A DNA stretch of 42,399 nt, from the NCBI GenBank assembly GCA_964563885.1, contig CAZLYX010000013.1, forward strand, positions 1 through 42,399. Reading direction: 5' to 3'. The position numbers and the translations under genes are program-made. The notes beneath the pieces were generated by a model, which was given only the letters and a program-made list of their open reading frames with translations, made no database searches and was not told the origin of the DNA. Shown here piece after piece: positions 42,340 through 42,399 of the stretch. This DNA is from CAZLYX01 sp964563885. Its GTDB lineage: Bacteria; Pseudomonadota; Gammaproteobacteria; Burkholderiales; Neisseriaceae. Numbering within the stretch: position 1 is the first letter of the stretch; each line of letters begins with the position of its first letter.

Positions 42340-42373
42340 AAAGGCTACCTGAAGGTTGTTCAGGTAGCCTTTA
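42340..42373. terminator. Uptake-sequence-pair hairpin at the right end
   Basis: Exact inverted pair 42342-42353 and 42359-42370 with a 5-base loop. It probably ends a reverse- or forward-strand gene lying outside the window. Confidence 0.7.
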
Positions 42374-42399
42374 CTTCATTAGTTAGACCATAAATTGCT

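Noticed and set aside
1227..42370. Frequent short inverted repeats considered as a CRISPR array or REP/MITE family
   Set aside because: They are pairs of the 12-bp uptake sequence with variable loops and irregular spacing. There are no spacers, target-site duplications or transposase remnants.

Overview
The window is chromosomal DNA of a low-GC member of the Neisseriaceae (Betaproteobacteria). The main evidence is a 12-base word, AGGCTACCTGAA, which I count about 41 times as exact copies on both strands, often as inverted pairs that make Rho-independent terminators. This is the Eikenella-type dialect (eikDUS) of the Neisseriaceae DNA uptake sequence. The AT-rich coding sequence does not fit the GC-rich genus Eikenella, so a low-GC relative such as a Snodgrassella-like gut symbiont is more likely. 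I cannot name the genus.

Layout. 0.4-7.2 kb: a LytTR response regulator, orn, pgi, metG and a leucine-type amino-acid dehydrogenase, all on +. 7.5-10.6 kb: purD and fhs (one-carbon and purine metabolism) on -. 10.9-14.1 kb: a decayed phasin-like gene, a basic membrane-anchored protein, a small DMT/YdcZ membrane protein and a baeRF-type protein. 14.2-18.2 kb: ftsX-ftsE, a dienelactone hydrolase family enzyme and ftsY on -. 18.5-22.0 kb: a translationally coupled pair of M16 peptidases (one catalytic, one without the zinc motif) and a secreted protein with an M14-like zinc carboxypeptidase motif set. 22.2-28.0 kb: tRNA-Lys(TTT), an alanine-rich lipoprotein with 11-residue repeats, pncC, a PIN-PhoH ATPase and an ABC importer permease plus ATPase. 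28.3-29.8 kb: an exported DUF4124-like protein whose TTAP repeat is cut by a 100-N assembly gap, then an AT-rich patch with two small ORFs, one broken by TAG. 29.8-34.1 kb: a YigZ/IMPACT protein, etfB-etfA, waaC and a nicotinamidase. 34.2-42.0 kb: trmO, lpxC, a PF10136 membrane protein, ggt and gnd.

Most genes are housekeeping: glycolysis/pentose phosphate (pgi, gnd), folate/purine (fhs, purD), NAD salvage (pncA, pncC), protein targeting and division (ftsY, ftsEX), lipid A/LOS (lpxC, waaC) and amino-acid or carboxylate oxidation (dehydrogenase, ggt, etfAB).

The most interesting non-coding signal is at the right side. Three copies of one 16-bp ParB-site-like sequence (TGTTTCACGTGGAACA) lie in intergenic DNA at 29.5, 30.5 and 33.4 kb. 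Two intergenic modules at 35.0 and 42.15 kb share the same layout: AT-rich DNA, a run of GAT triplets, 13 bp, then a perfect DnaA box, with further boxes downstream. Together these suggest the neighbourhood of the chromosome replication origin, possibly with two origin-like modules flanking lpxC-ggt-gnd. The parS-like sites fall inside the longest stretch of the window without an exact DUS (28.05-34.18 kb).
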